DNA of 64,000 nucleotides, from positions 124,001-188,000 of the forward strand of contig CATYOF010000002.1 in NCBI GenBank assembly GCA_958410215.1, read 5' to 3'. Source of the DNA: an uncultured Cryptobacterium sp. Lineage in GTDB: Bacteria > Actinomycetota > Coriobacteriia > Coriobacteriales > Eggerthellaceae. Of the stretch, positions 45,719-54,349 are shown piece after piece. Every line of letters begins with the position of its first letter. The first letter of the stretch is position 1. The notes beneath the pieces were generated by a model. That model was not told the origin of the DNA. It ran no database searches and worked only from the letters and a program-made list of their open reading frames with translations. The translations under genes and the position numbers were made by a program.

Positions 45719-46657
45719 TTACCCAGGTAGCCCTAATTTCTTGCGGAGGAGGCGTTTTCTTTGATAGAAGTCTTTTCGCGCTATTCTAATTCGGTGTCCA
45801 AGGTAATGGGCGACAACACTGACAAGTTTTTCAAATTCGTATGAGTTGTATATTTGCTGTTTTGTTACCGACAGGACACGTATGTTTTCTGATTCGATTT
45901 TTATTCGCCGCGTTGAATCAAGGACAATTTTTTCGTTACTGGCATGATATTGATGACTGTCATATTCAAGGGCTAGTTTTGCAGCGGGCCAGTATAAGTC
46001 GCATCGTAGGATTTCGGGATAGTTCGGTTTTGCGCTGGAGAGCGTAACTTGTGTATTGAGTTCGGGCTTTGGAAAAGCAAAACCACCCATTGAACTTGGT
46101 AAACTTAAGAGCATCGCGAGTTTTGTCTCCATCGGTGAGGCTGAGTTGTCAAGCAGATAAGCAAGGGCTTTCTGTGCTTTTGTTCTACCTCGGATTTCTT
46201 CTGCTTTCTGAAGATAAGCTTGTAAAAATGCGACTCTAGTTCGCGGTTTTATGCTTAAAAGCTCTTTTGAGATTGGATCAATTGAGTATGTGCCACACAA
46301 TTCGCAACCAATATATATCAAGTCGATGAGATTGGCGCTTAAGGCTATTTGCGTGAAGCATGACTCCGGCGAACTGATTGCCACATGGGCACTGTGATTA
46401 ATAAAAGAATACGGCGGAATGGATTTGCCGATCGAATGGCAATGAATGCCGTTAATATTTCGTTTCTCATTGTCGCTGGCTACTATTATATGGAGTGGTT
46501 CACGGAAGCGGTCCATTTCTGTTTTGGCTAAATGAAGCATTTTGTGCGTTGGTGCCGCAAAGATACCGTTGCTTTGCTTGTGTACACGGAACCGAGAAGG
46601 GGTATCGTTCCAGCACCAATAATCGAGCGCTGTCCTATGTCCAAAGTAAAGCTTCAT
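45719..46657 (-). CDS. DUF559/Vsr-like nuclease-fold protein
   Basis: 312 residues, no membrane segment. The C-terminal part (about 215-300) reads like the PD-(D/E)XK fold of DUF559/Vsr-type proteins: LRCDLYWPAAKLALEYDSHQYH gives D, E and D positions in pieces RCDLYW and LALEYDSHQYH, followed by a basic segment with DSTRRIKIE. The N-terminal half recalls the wing or linker region of AbiEi-like proteins but I cannot be sure. Proteins of this build are frequent orphans in Eggerthellaceae. No partner toxin, methylase or mobility gene is adjacent. Function unknown; DNA cleavage is inferred from fold only. Confidence 0.6.
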   Translation of the reverse strand: MKLYFGHRTALDYWCWNDTPSRFRVHKQSNGIFAAPTHKMLHLAKTEMDRFREPLHIIVASDNEKRNINGIHCHSIGKSIPPYSFINHSAHVAISSPESCFTQIALSANLIDLIYIGCELCGTYSIDPISKELLSIKPRTRVAFLQAYLQKAEEIRGRTKAQKALAYLLDNSASPMETKLAMLLSLPSSMGGFAFPKPELNTQVTLSSAKPNYPEILRCDLYWPAAKLALEYDSHQYHASNEKIVLDSTRRIKIESENIRVLSVTKQQIYNSYEFEKLVSVVAHYLGHRIRIARKDFYQRKRLLRKKLGLPG

Positions 46658-46719
46658 AGCTTTATGCTATCGAACGAATCTATCATGAAAGTGAAATATT
46701 CCTACAGTGTTTCTCATAC

Positions 46720-46803
46720 GAGGCAGCTAAAGTACTGGATAAGGCAGCTAAAGTATTGACTAAGGCAGCTAAAGTGTTGGCTGAAGCCGCTAAAGGTATC
46801 GGC
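46720..46803. repeat. Four tandem 21-bp repeats upstream of the DUF559 gene
   Basis: Units at 46720, 46741, 46762 and 46783 share AAGGCAGCTAAAGTATTG; a fifth partial copy (CAAGGCAGCAGCTAAAG) follows at 46804. Copy 4 is the most diverged. The period equals two helical turns, and the tract lies 60-150 bp before the minus-strand start, where an upstream promoter would be. Confidence 0.85.
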
Positions 46804-46928
46804 CAAGGCAGCAGCTAAAGTGTCGCTGTTTTTTTCTGTAGGCACCGCTCTGTTGTGTTACTGCGAGTGTTGAAAAATTCTTCAGAAATAAAAAAGTACG
46901 TTTTAAAGGTCGTTTTTGGCAAATTAGT

Positions 46929-47086
46929 CGCTTATCGGGTTGAGTCGCTTGTGTATTTTGGAAATATGGACATGATATTTAGCCCGATAAGCGTATAAAT
47001 TGACATTACGCATTCGAAATCTGAATAGACATAGCATTTATATTTATAGACCGAATAATCTAATGTCGGACCTTGACCCGATAAGC
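46929..47086. repeat. Three copies of CCCGATAAGC motif
   Basis: CGCTTATCGGG (46929-46939) is the reverse complement of CCCGATAAGCG (46983-46993); a third copy, CCCGATAAGC, lies at 47077-47086. The 669-bp gap 46658-47326 holds no gene I can support, so these look like protein-binding sites or a decayed element. Confidence 0.75.
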
Positions 47087-47137
47087 TTAGTTTTTGCCAA
47101 AACAAGGCTCATAAACGTACAATTCCTGGTTGGATAA

Positions 47138-47176
47138 AGGAAAAAGAAAGGGCACCCCGTTTAACCTGAGATGCCC
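47138..47176 (-). terminator. Terminator downstream of the third usp gene
   Basis: Minus strand GGGCATCTC pairs with GGGGTGCCC (two G-U pairs, 9-nt loop), followed by TTTCTTTTT. It lies about 150 bp after the usp stop. Confidence 0.8.
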
Positions 47177-47326
47177 AATGTTTGTGGCGTGTATCTGCTT
47201 CAGATTATGTTCCAAGCTCTTTTGAATTATGTTGTGAGCTGCCTCGCGTTTCAAAGTCGCTGGTAACTTACCTTCAAAGCTTACTTTGGCTACTGCTAGG
47301 CTCGCTTTCAAGTTGCAGTTTTAGAG

Positions 47327-47803
47327 CTACTTTACTACCAAAACTGGAATATCGACCGAACGAAGGATGCCGTAGCTAACCGAACCAATAGCGCCGCGAA
47401 TAGCACCCAGGCCTCGTGATCCCATCACGATCAAATCGCAGTTGTAATGTTTTGCGGCATCAATGATGGTTTCAATGGTGTATATACCAAAGACCACTTC
47501 AGCGGTGAGCTCGCCTTTGAAGCCTTCAACAATAGAAACAATTTCGTCCCGGAGCTTTTTGTCGCTTTCTTCATTGCGCTCTTCAACTACATGGGCAAAA
47601 TCTTCTCGTGAAGTAAGAGAAACGCCCATACCAAAACCCGTTTGATTAATACTGCTATACACCAAATCTTGCGGAGGAGCAGCAACTTCTACAACGTGGA
47701 TGGCAACACCTTCAACACCTTCAGAAAGACCAATGGCTTCCTTTAAAGCGTTTTTAGCATGTTCGGAATTATCATACGGCACGAGAATGTTTTTGAAACT
47801 CAT
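47327..47803 (-). CDS. Universal stress protein (UspA family)
   Basis: 158 residues, third Usp paralogue. Begins FKNILVPYDNSEHAKNAL; the ATP loop is GSRGLGAIRGAIGSVSYGIL. Asn replaces Gly in the DGS-type motif (DNS). Stands alone between repeat-rich gaps. Confidence 0.93.
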   Translation of the reverse strand: MSFKNILVPYDNSEHAKNALKEAIGLSEGVEGVAIHVVEVAAPPQDLVYSSINQTGFGMGVSLTSREDFAHVVEERNEESDKKLRDEIVSIVEGFKGELTAEVVFGIYTIETIIDAAKHYNCDLIVMGSRGLGAIRGAIGSVSYGILRSVDIPVLVVK

Positions 47804-47956
47804 CGTGTATCGCCCCCTCGGATTCCCTACCTTTTGTTTAATTATACTCGTCTGTTACGCGGGTGAATTAGTTAAGTTACAGGTTGTAAGGCGGTTGTAG
47901 TTGTTCCGTGCTTTAATGACGCAACGACACTGCGGAGCTTAGGCAACGGTACGACT

Positions 47957-48210
47957 ACTGCGTGGCTGCGGCAAGCTACCGTGCAGCTGAGGCAGACACT
48001 GCGTGGCTGCGGCAAACACTGTGCAGCTGCGGCTGACACTGCGTAGCTACGGCAGACTACCGTGCAGCTACGGCACAGTATGCCGCAGCTGCTGGTAACT
48101 TGTAAGTTTCTTCCTACTGTGCAGCCGCGGTGTAGTAGGATGCTGCAGTTGCGAGACGCACCTGCAGCTGTGAGATGCACCTGCAGCTGCGACTCGCAAC
48201 TGCAGCGTGA
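47957..48210. repeat. Degenerate 21-bp and 19-bp repeat tract
   Basis: From 47957 to about 48092 seven units of 20-21 bp vary around CTGCGTGCAGCTGCGGCAGACA, in the core GTGCAGCTGCGGCA. After a break, units of about 19 bp around GCACCTGCAGCTGCGA run from about 48140 to 48205. CAGCTG palindromes recur. This fills the gap between usp (47803) and the carbonic anhydrase stop (48224). Confidence 0.8.
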
Positions 48211-48223
48211 CTGCCGCGCGAGG

Positions 48224-48847
48224 CTATAGCGCACCGATTTTGCGAAGCAGTTCGTCGTTAGGGTGGAATATTAGTCCTTCCTTAAGCATGCGTTGTGCTT
48301 CGGTCAGATTACCTTCTGACAGGCTTTCGATGATGCTTACCACTTCGTCTTGGCTTACTTCGCGTTTAATTTTACCGGGCACTCCTATCACCATGTGGTA
48401 GTCGGGAACAACCATACCTTCAGTTACGACACAGCCGGCACCGACAATGCAGTTGTTTCCAATTTTGGCACCGTTGAGCACAACTGCATTCATTCCAATG
48501 AGGGAGTTGTCTCCAATTTCACAGGCATGGATGATGCAACCATGGCCAAGGGTAGTGTGCTCTCCAATAATGATGGGCTGTCCGGCAGATTCATGCAGAA
48601 CGCAGTTTTCCTGGATGTTAGTTTCAGCGCCAATTTCGATGTAGTCGCAGTCGCCTCGCAGGCAAGCACCGTGCATAACAACAGCATGGTAGCCAATGCG
48701 TACATCGCCTACTATCCAGCAGGTGTCAGAAATATAAGCTTCTGGATGAATTGTGGTGTTGCCGCGATATTTGATAGTAGGGGCGGTTGCCTCTATGTGT
48801 TCACGGTATCCCTCAGGAATGGTGTAAGTAGTTTTGCGCTGAAACAT
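48224..48847 (-). CDS. Gamma-carbonic anhydrase-like left-handed beta-helix protein
   Basis: 207 residues. Hexapeptide repeats form a left-handed beta helix (about 30-175), then a C-terminal helix. The three zinc His positions are present in NCVLHES and LGHGCIIHACEIGDN. Many such proteins (YrdA/PaaY type) have no proven carbonic anhydrase activity, so this is a fold call. No operon partner. Confidence 0.88.
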   Translation of the reverse strand: MFQRKTTYTIPEGYREHIEATAPTIKYRGNTTIHPEAYISDTCWIVGDVRIGYHAVVMHGACLRGDCDYIEIGAETNIQENCVLHESAGQPIIIGEHTTLGHGCIIHACEIGDNSLIGMNAVVLNGAKIGNNCIVGAGCVVTEGMVVPDYHMVIGVPGKIKREVSQDEVVSIIESLSEGNLTEAQRMLKEGLIFHPNDELLRKIGAL

Positions 48848-48926
48848 GCGATCCCCTTTGAACGGCGTTATTTGAATGATTGTTTTTCCGTTTAGTTTAA
48901 TGATACTCGAAATAATTGGAAAGAAT

Positions 48927-48994
48927 CAGCAGCTTGACCCTCGTATCGTGAAAACCTGAACGTGGAACAGCAGCTTGACCTCGTATCGTGAAAA
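48927..48994. repeat. Direct repeat upstream of the his operon
   Basis: A 28-bp unit at 48927-48954 (CAGCAGCTTGACCC, then TCGTATCGTGAAAA) recurs at 48968-48994 with one C deleted. The copies start 41 bp apart. Confidence 0.85.
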
Positions 48995-49089
48995 GCGAAA
49001 CGAATATGGATATGACGAGCTACTTTTTAAAAATGGCCGAGAAGTAGCGGTATTCTATGAAGGCTTTACGCAGTAACAAAAATGTAACG

Positions 49090-49117
49090 TACTTTAGTAC
49101 TCTACTGTGCTAAAGTA
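49090..49117. promoter_or_regulatory. Inverted repeat, possible operator of the his operon
   Basis: TACTTTAG (49090-49097) and CTAAAGTA (49110-49117) are perfect 8-bp arms with a 12-bp spacer, 117 bp before the first his ATG. Size and symmetry fit a dimeric repressor site; no regulator is identified. Confidence 0.5.
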
Positions 49118-49233
49118 TCAAACCGTCACACAATGGCTAGCTGGTTTGCCTGTGTACTCAGCATAAAGGTTTAATTCGTGCGTATAGCATCTAATCGTGC
49201 CTACAGTGCACTTATAAGGAGAAGGAAAAGTTT

Positions 49234-51159
49234 ATGAATTACGTCACCCCTGTTGGTTTTCGTGATGTAGTAAGTGAAGAAGCGCTCGTTCGTGAAGAAT
49301 TAACTTCTCGCGTACGTGCATGCTTTGCGGCAAGGGGTTATCTCCCGGTCGAAACACCTACTCTTGAAGTTCTTGATGTCATGGAGGCGGGCGGTCATGT
49401 TCCCGAGGCGCCCTTTAAGTTCTTTGACTCCCATGGCGATCTGCTTGCGATGCGTCCTGACGTTACCATGCAGATTGCTCGTATGTGTGCGGCCCGTAGC
49501 GATTCCATGGGCGGCCTTACCAAGCCAATTCGCCTTCGCTATACTCAGCGCGTTTTTCGAGAAAAAACGGTTGAAGCAGCAGCGCGCGAACTTACCCAGT
49601 GCGGTGCTGAATGTTTAGGCGTTGCAGGTGGAGCTGGCGATGTTGAACTTATTGGCATGTTTGCTCACGCCCTTGAAGAATGCGGACTTACGCGTTTTAC
49701 TATCGCGCTTGGATCGGCAGGCGTGCTACGCGAGCTTTTGCGCGTAAGTGACGCAAGTGATCAATGGCAAGCTGCGGTTTTGCAGGCATACCATACTTCA
49801 AACTTTGTGTACTTAGGTGAATTGGTCGATGCGGCACAGGGCAGTACGACCAAGGATAAAAATACCGAAGGGAAGAACTTCAAACTGTCGGATCCTGCCC
49901 TTGATAATCCAGGAAAGGTACGCGCTGAAGTGGCACGCGCAATTTTCGCACTTTCTCGTTTGCGTGGCGGAAAGAAAGCCCTTGATGAAGTGCGTGCGTT
50001 GCTGGAGCCCTTTGGGTGTGAAGCAGGCATTGCAGAACTCGAAGCGGTATATAACACGCTGGTGGCCAGTGGCCTAGGTGACAAGCTGCTCATTGATTTT
50101 TCGGTTATGAGCTCGTTTGATTACTATACAGGCCTGGTGTTTGAAGCTTATGCGCCTGGTGTGGGATCGCCCCTTGGCGGCGGTGGCCGTTATGACAATT
50201 TGCTTGCTTCTTACGGGGCAGAAAAAATTCCTGCAGCTGGTTTTGCATTTTATTTGGAACAGGTGATGGCGGCGCGTCAGGCCGCAGCCCAGCAAGCCGC
50301 TTTCGAAGCAGAACAAAAAGCGGTACAGTTACAGGCTGATGAAACGGCGGGGTTGATCAGCGAACGGGCTGATCAGCATCAAGCTGACAAACGGGTCGAT
50401 CGGCAACAAGCCGACCAGCTCGTTCGGCAGCAAGGCGAACAGACGGTTTTGCAGCAAGCTGGCGATCAGTCCGGCCGGCAAGCTAACGAAACCGCAGCAC
50501 AAGTCAATTGCGCTGCAACGCGGCCTTTGCGCATTGCAGTTCCCAAAGGTTCCTTAAAAGAAGGTGCGGTTGAAGTTCTGAAAAACGCAGGTCTTGATGT
50601 AGAGGGGCTTTTGGATTCTGGGCGTACGCTTATGCTTCGCAATGGGGATGAGGAATATCTTATTGTCCGTCCCACTGATGCTCCAGTGTTTGTATCACTA
50701 GGGGCTGCTGACTGTGGAATTTGTGGCGAGGATTCGCTTTTGGAAGCAGCGCCCGATGTGGTGGAATTGGTGGATCTTAAATTCGGCGGATGTCGTTTTG
50801 TGGTGGCAGAATCAAAGGGAACAACTGAAGCGGTAGAAGAGCGCTACCGTAAGCTGGGATCTATCAGGGTTGCCACGAAGTATCCCAACATTACCCGTTC
50901 GTACTATGCAAAGATTGGCATGCCGGTAGAAATTGTAAAACTTCACGGCAACATAGAACTTGCTCCCATCACCGGAATGGCAGAGCGAATTGTGGATATT
51001 ACGGCAACAGGAACTACGTTGCGAGAAAATAATCTGGTAGTGGTTGATGATGTGCTTGCCTCAACGGCGCGCTTTTTTGCCAACCCTTCATCTTTTAGAA
51101 CAAATCCACGTGTCGGCCAGCTTGCTGATACGTTATATAAGCAAGCAAAGGAGAACTAG
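49234..51159 (+). CDS. hisZG: HisZ::HisG fusion, ATP phosphoribosyltransferase
   Basis: 641 residues. The first part (about 1-348) is HisZ, a HisRS paralogue without tRNA role: VTPVGFRDVVSEEA, MRPDVTMQIAR, RVFREKTVE and LGGGGRYDNLLASYG. A linker (about 349-429) is rich in Ala and Gln with repeated QADxxxxxQQA-like words. The rest (about 430-641) is a short-form HisG: RIAVPKGSLKEGA, ADCGICGEDSLLE and the PRPP loop DITATGTTLRENNL. Short HisG needs HisZ for activity and His feedback; they are normally separate proteins. Here stoichiometry is fixed at 1:1. First gene of the operon. Confidence 0.94.
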   Translation: MNYVTPVGFRDVVSEEALVREELTSRVRACFAARGYLPVETPTLEVLDVMEAGGHVPEAPFKFFDSHGDLLAMRPDVTMQIARMCAARSDSMGGLTKPIRLRYTQRVFREKTVEAAARELTQCGAECLGVAGGAGDVELIGMFAHALEECGLTRFTIALGSAGVLRELLRVSDASDQWQAAVLQAYHTSNFVYLGELVDAAQGSTTKDKNTEGKNFKLSDPALDNPGKVRAEVARAIFALSRLRGGKKALDEVRALLEPFGCEAGIAELEAVYNTLVASGLGDKLLIDFSVMSSFDYYTGLVFEAYAPGVGSPLGGGGRYDNLLASYGAEKIPAAGFAFYLEQVMAARQAAAQQAAFEAEQKAVQLQADETAGLISERADQHQADKRVDRQQADQLVRQQGEQTVLQQAGDQSGRQANETAAQVNCAATRPLRIAVPKGSLKEGAVEVLKNAGLDVEGLLDSGRTLMLRNGDEEYLIVRPTDAPVFVSLGAADCGICGEDSLLEAAPDVVELVDLKFGGCRFVVAESKGTTEAVEERYRKLGSIRVATKYPNITRSYYAKIGMPVEIVKLHGNIELAPITGMAERIVDITATGTTLRENNLVVVDDVLASTARFFANPSSFRTNPRVGQLADTLYKQAKEN

Positions 51160-51162
51160 CTT

Positions 51163-52647
51163 ATGAGAAGAATAGAACTAGGTGCTGGTCAAGTTTTTGA
51201 AGAAAAAATGCTTAACCGCACAGGCGCCTTTAACGCAGAAGCACTTATCGCAGCTACTAATATTGTGGAAGACGTGCGTACTCGTGGCGATGCTGCGCTG
51301 CGCGAATATACGGCTAAGTTTGATGGCGTGGACTTGGAAACGTTTCGTGTGCCACAAAGCGCGATTGACGAGGCGCTGACGCGGGTAGACTCCACGGTAG
51401 CAGCAGCAATTCAGCAAGCAGCAGCACAAATTCGCGATTTCCACGAGCGTCAAAAGCAGCAAGGCTGGTTTACCTTGCGTGAAGATGGCGCACTGGTAGG
51501 AGCAAAGGTACAGCCGCTTGATTCCGTAGGTATTTATGTGCCGGGTGGTCGTGCGCTCTATCCTTCTTCGGTGTTAATGAATGCCATTCCGGCCTCGGTT
51601 GCGGGGGTTCGTCGCATTGTGTGTGTAACTCCTCCAACTAAAGATGGTTCGCTCGATCCTGCCATTTTGGAAGCCTGCCGTGTATCCGGAGTAACCGAAA
51701 TTTACTCGGTAGGTGGTGCTCAGGCGGTTGCAGCGCTGGCATATGGCACTGAATCTATTCAGAAAGTAGACAAAATTACTGGTCCTGGTAATGCCTTTGT
51801 TGCGGCTGCCAAAAAGGTGGTGTCGGGCGATGTAGGTATCGATATGATTGCAGGTCCTTCTGAGGTCTGTGTAGTGGCGGACGAAACAGCCCTTCCTGAA
51901 CTGGTTGCTATCGATCTCATGGCCCAAGCCGAACACGATCCGCTGGCAAGCTGTTATTTAGTTACGTTTTCTGCCGAATATGCCGATCAGGTTGAGGCGG
52001 CAATCGAGCTGCACATGCAAGGTTCCACTCGTGCAGAAATTACGTCAGCTTCTCTTACCAACAAAGGTCTTATCATTATTTGCCCGAACATGAATACTGC
52101 TTTAGAGGTAGTTAATGTTATTGCGCCGGAGCACTTAGAGCTCCATGTCCCTGATGCGATGGAGCTCTTGGGTGCAATTCGTCATGCGGGGGCAATTTTC
52201 TGCGGCGAATGGACTCCTGAAGCTGCGGGTGATTACGTGGCGGGTCCTAATCACACGCTTCCTACTGGCGGCACAGCTCGCTTCTCCAGTCCCTTATCGG
52301 TTGATGAATTCATAAAAAAATCCAGTGTGTTGCAGTATTCTCCTGCGGCTTTGGTGCGTGATTCTCAGGCTATTATTGCGCTGGCGGATCACGAGGGTTT
52401 GTGGTCGCACGCACAAAGCGTTCGTCTACGTTGCAAGCTGGTAGAACAAGCCTTTGAGCAGGTGGCGGCTGAACAGGCCAGCGTGGTTGAAGGCGCTGAT
52501 TCGGTAGAACCTTCCCAAGCAGCGCAATCTGCTAGCGACCAGACAGCACAATCCAGCCAAACGGCGCAATCTGGCCAGGCAGCGCAATCTGATCAGACGG
52601 CAGCCGAATCAACTACCAATCAATCAAGCACCAAAAAGGGGAACTAG
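51163..52647 (+). CDS. hisD: Histidinol dehydrogenase with repetitive C-terminal tail
   Basis: 494 residues; oxidises histidinol to histidine with NAD. Motifs: [18 protein letters not shown] in pieces [32 protein letters not shown] and [11 protein letters not shown] with the catalytic Glu-His. The normal enzyme ends near residue 432; the last 60 residues are a low-complexity tail of Gln, Ala and Ser built on AQSxQ repeats. Starts 3 bp after hisZG. Confidence 0.95.
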   Translation: MRRIELGAGQVFEEKMLNRTGAFNAEALIAATNIVEDVRTRGDAALREYTAKFDGVDLETFRVPQSAIDEALTRVDSTVAAAIQQAAAQIRDFHERQKQQGWFTLREDGALVGAKVQPLDSVGIYVPGGRALYPSSVLMNAIPASVAGVRRIVCVTPPTKDGSLDPAILEACRVSGVTEIYSVGGAQAVAALAYGTESIQKVDKITGPGNAFVAAAKKVVSGDVGIDMIAGPSEVCVVADETALPELVAIDLMAQAEHDPLASCYLVTFSAEYADQVEAAIELHMQGSTRAEITSASLTNKGLIIICPNMNTALEVVNVIAPEHLELHVPDAMELLGAIRHAGAIFCGEWTPEAAGDYVAGPNHTLPTGGTARFSSPLSVDEFIKKSSVLQYSPAALVRDSQAIIALADHEGLWSHAQSVRLRCKLVEQAFEQVAAEQASVVEGADSVEPSQAAQSASDQTAQSSQTAQSGQAAQSDQTAAESTTNQSSTKKGN

Positions 52648-52648
52648 C

Positions 52649-53710
52649 ATGAAAACGGTTCGTTCTTCTCAGCCAGCTTTGGCGGACTTAATTCCTTATG
52701 ATCCTAAATATTTGCCTGCAAAACAGCTGATGAGTGCCAACGAAAACCCTAGTAACGTTCCTGAAGAAGTGCAGCTAGAAATACGAAAAGCGCTGAAAAA
52801 CTTTCCGTTTAATCGCTATCCCGATCCGCTTGCTAACGAGCTGCGCGATTTAATTGCGCAGGCCAATGGGCTCACACGCGACAATGTTTTGTTGGGTAAT
52901 GGCGGCGATGAATTGCTGTTTAACTTCGCCCTTGCATGGGGTGGACCGGGCAGGACCTTCTTGAATTTGCCTCCTACTTTTTCGGTGTATGAGGCCAATG
53001 CAAAACTGGTTGGAACCACGGTGGTGAATATTCCCCGAAAGGAAAACTTCGACATAGACGAAGAAGTGGTACTGGATCGTGTTGCTAAAGGTGACATCGA
53101 TTTCATCATGATCACCAGTCCTAATAATCCTACGGGCAAGTTGGCGCGTGGCGCATTCGTTCGCGATTTGCTGAACTCAACCGATGCGCTTGTAATGGTC
53201 GATGAAGCGTATTTTGAGTTTTCGCGGTCCACTATGCGTCCTTTACTGGACGAGCACGAAAACCTTGTCATTTTGCGAACTTTTTCAAAAGCGTTTAGCC
53301 TTGCTGGTGTCCGTTTGGGGTATATTCTGGCAAACCAGGCGGTTATCAGGGAATTTATCAAGGTTCGTCAGCCCTATTCGGTCGATGCCGTATCGCAAGC
53401 AATAGGGTGTGCAGTATTCCGCAATCGTGCGCTTTTTGAACCGGGCATTAATCAAATTATTGAACAGCGCGAATTTCTTATTGAAGAGTTGCGCAATTTG
53501 CCTGGTGTCGAAGTGTTTGATTCTGATTCGAACTACATTCTTATTCGTTTAGCTCATGCGGCGCAGGTATGGCAAGAACTCTATGAGCGCGGCATCCTGA
53601 TACGTGATTTTTCCAGTGCGCCGATGCTTGAAAATTGCTTGCGTATTTCGGTTGGTTTACCTGAAGAAAATGCAGCATTATTGGCTGCTTTAAAAGACAT
53701 TATTGGCTAA
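52649..53710 (+). CDS. hisC: Histidinol-phosphate aminotransferase
   Basis: 353 residues, PLP fold type I. SANENPSNVPEEV near the N-terminus, ITSPNNPTGKLA, VDEAYFEFS, and the PLP Lys in RTFSKAFSLAGVRLG (about residue 214) identify it. Starts 1 bp after hisD. Confidence 0.96.
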   Translation: MKTVRSSQPALADLIPYDPKYLPAKQLMSANENPSNVPEEVQLEIRKALKNFPFNRYPDPLANELRDLIAQANGLTRDNVLLGNGGDELLFNFALAWGGPGRTFLNLPPTFSVYEANAKLVGTTVVNIPRKENFDIDEEVVLDRVAKGDIDFIMITSPNNPTGKLARGAFVRDLLNSTDALVMVDEAYFEFSRSTMRPLLDEHENLVILRTFSKAFSLAGVRLGYILANQAVIREFIKVRQPYSVDAVSQAIGCAVFRNRALFEPGINQIIEQREFLIEELRNLPGVEVFDSDSNYILIRLAHAAQVWQELYERGILIRDFSSAPMLENCLRISVGLPEENAALLAALKDIIG

Positions 53711-53749
53711 AGTTTAAACAAGCACAAACTGAAACAGTTAGGGGTTTGT

Positions 53750-54349
53750 ATGTCGGAAGCGCTGCGTACGGCACAAATTACACGTACAACGAAAGAAACC
53801 GATATTTCCCTTTGTCTTGATATCGATGGCAAAGGAAAAACTGAAATAGATACCGGGGTAGCTTTTTTCGATCACATGCTTGAAGCGTTTGGTAGACACG
53901 GACTGTTCGATCTAGCGGTTAGTGCAAAGGGCGATATTGACGTGGATGCTCACCATACCGTAGAAGATGCGGGTATTGTACTGGGCAAAGCGTTTGCGCA
54001 GGCAATGGGCGACAAGCGAGGAATTACACGCTTTGGTTCTCAAATGCTTCCCATGGATGAGGCGTTGGTTTTGGCGGCTGTTGATATTTCGGGGCGTGGG
54101 CAGCTTCACTGGGATGTGGATGTGCCGTTGTGCTTGCTGGGCACGTTCGATACGTCGCTTGCGAAAGAGTTTTTCATTGCTTTTGCCACCAATGCGGGTG
54201 TAACACTGCATATTCGCATGTTTTCGGGCGAAAACGCTCACCACATTGTTGAGGCGTGCTTCAAGGCGGTAGGACGCGCAATGCGTGCTGCGCTTGAATA
54301 CGATGCACGTGCTAAAAACGAGCTTCCTTCCACTAAAGGGGCACTGTAA
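53750..54349 (+). CDS. hisB: Imidazoleglycerol-phosphate dehydratase
   Basis: 199 residues, dehydratase only (no phosphatase domain). Two manganese-binding His clusters: DAHHTVEDAGI and NAHHIVEACFKA. Its TAA overlaps the hisH ATG by 1 nt. The histidinol phosphatase must therefore come from another gene. Confidence 0.97.
   Translation: MSEALRTAQITRTTKETDISLCLDIDGKGKTEIDTGVAFFDHMLEAFGRHGLFDLAVSAKGDIDVDAHHTVEDAGIVLGKAFAQAMGDKRGITRFGSQMLPMDEALVLAAVDISGRGQLHWDVDVPLCLLGTFDTSLAKEFFIAFATNAGVTLHIRMFSGENAHHIVEACFKAVGRAMRAALEYDARAKNELPSTKGAL

Noticed and set aside
46720..46803. CRISPR or plasmid-type origin iterons
   Set aside because: No spacers, no rep or dnaA-like gene, and no AT-rich unwinding region beside the repeats.
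47087..47311. 74-codon minus-strand frame after the third usp
   Set aside because: It contains the usp terminator and lacks a clear start site.
47957..48210. CRISPR array
   Set aside because: Units are 19-21 bp and abut with no unique spacers; no cas genes are present.
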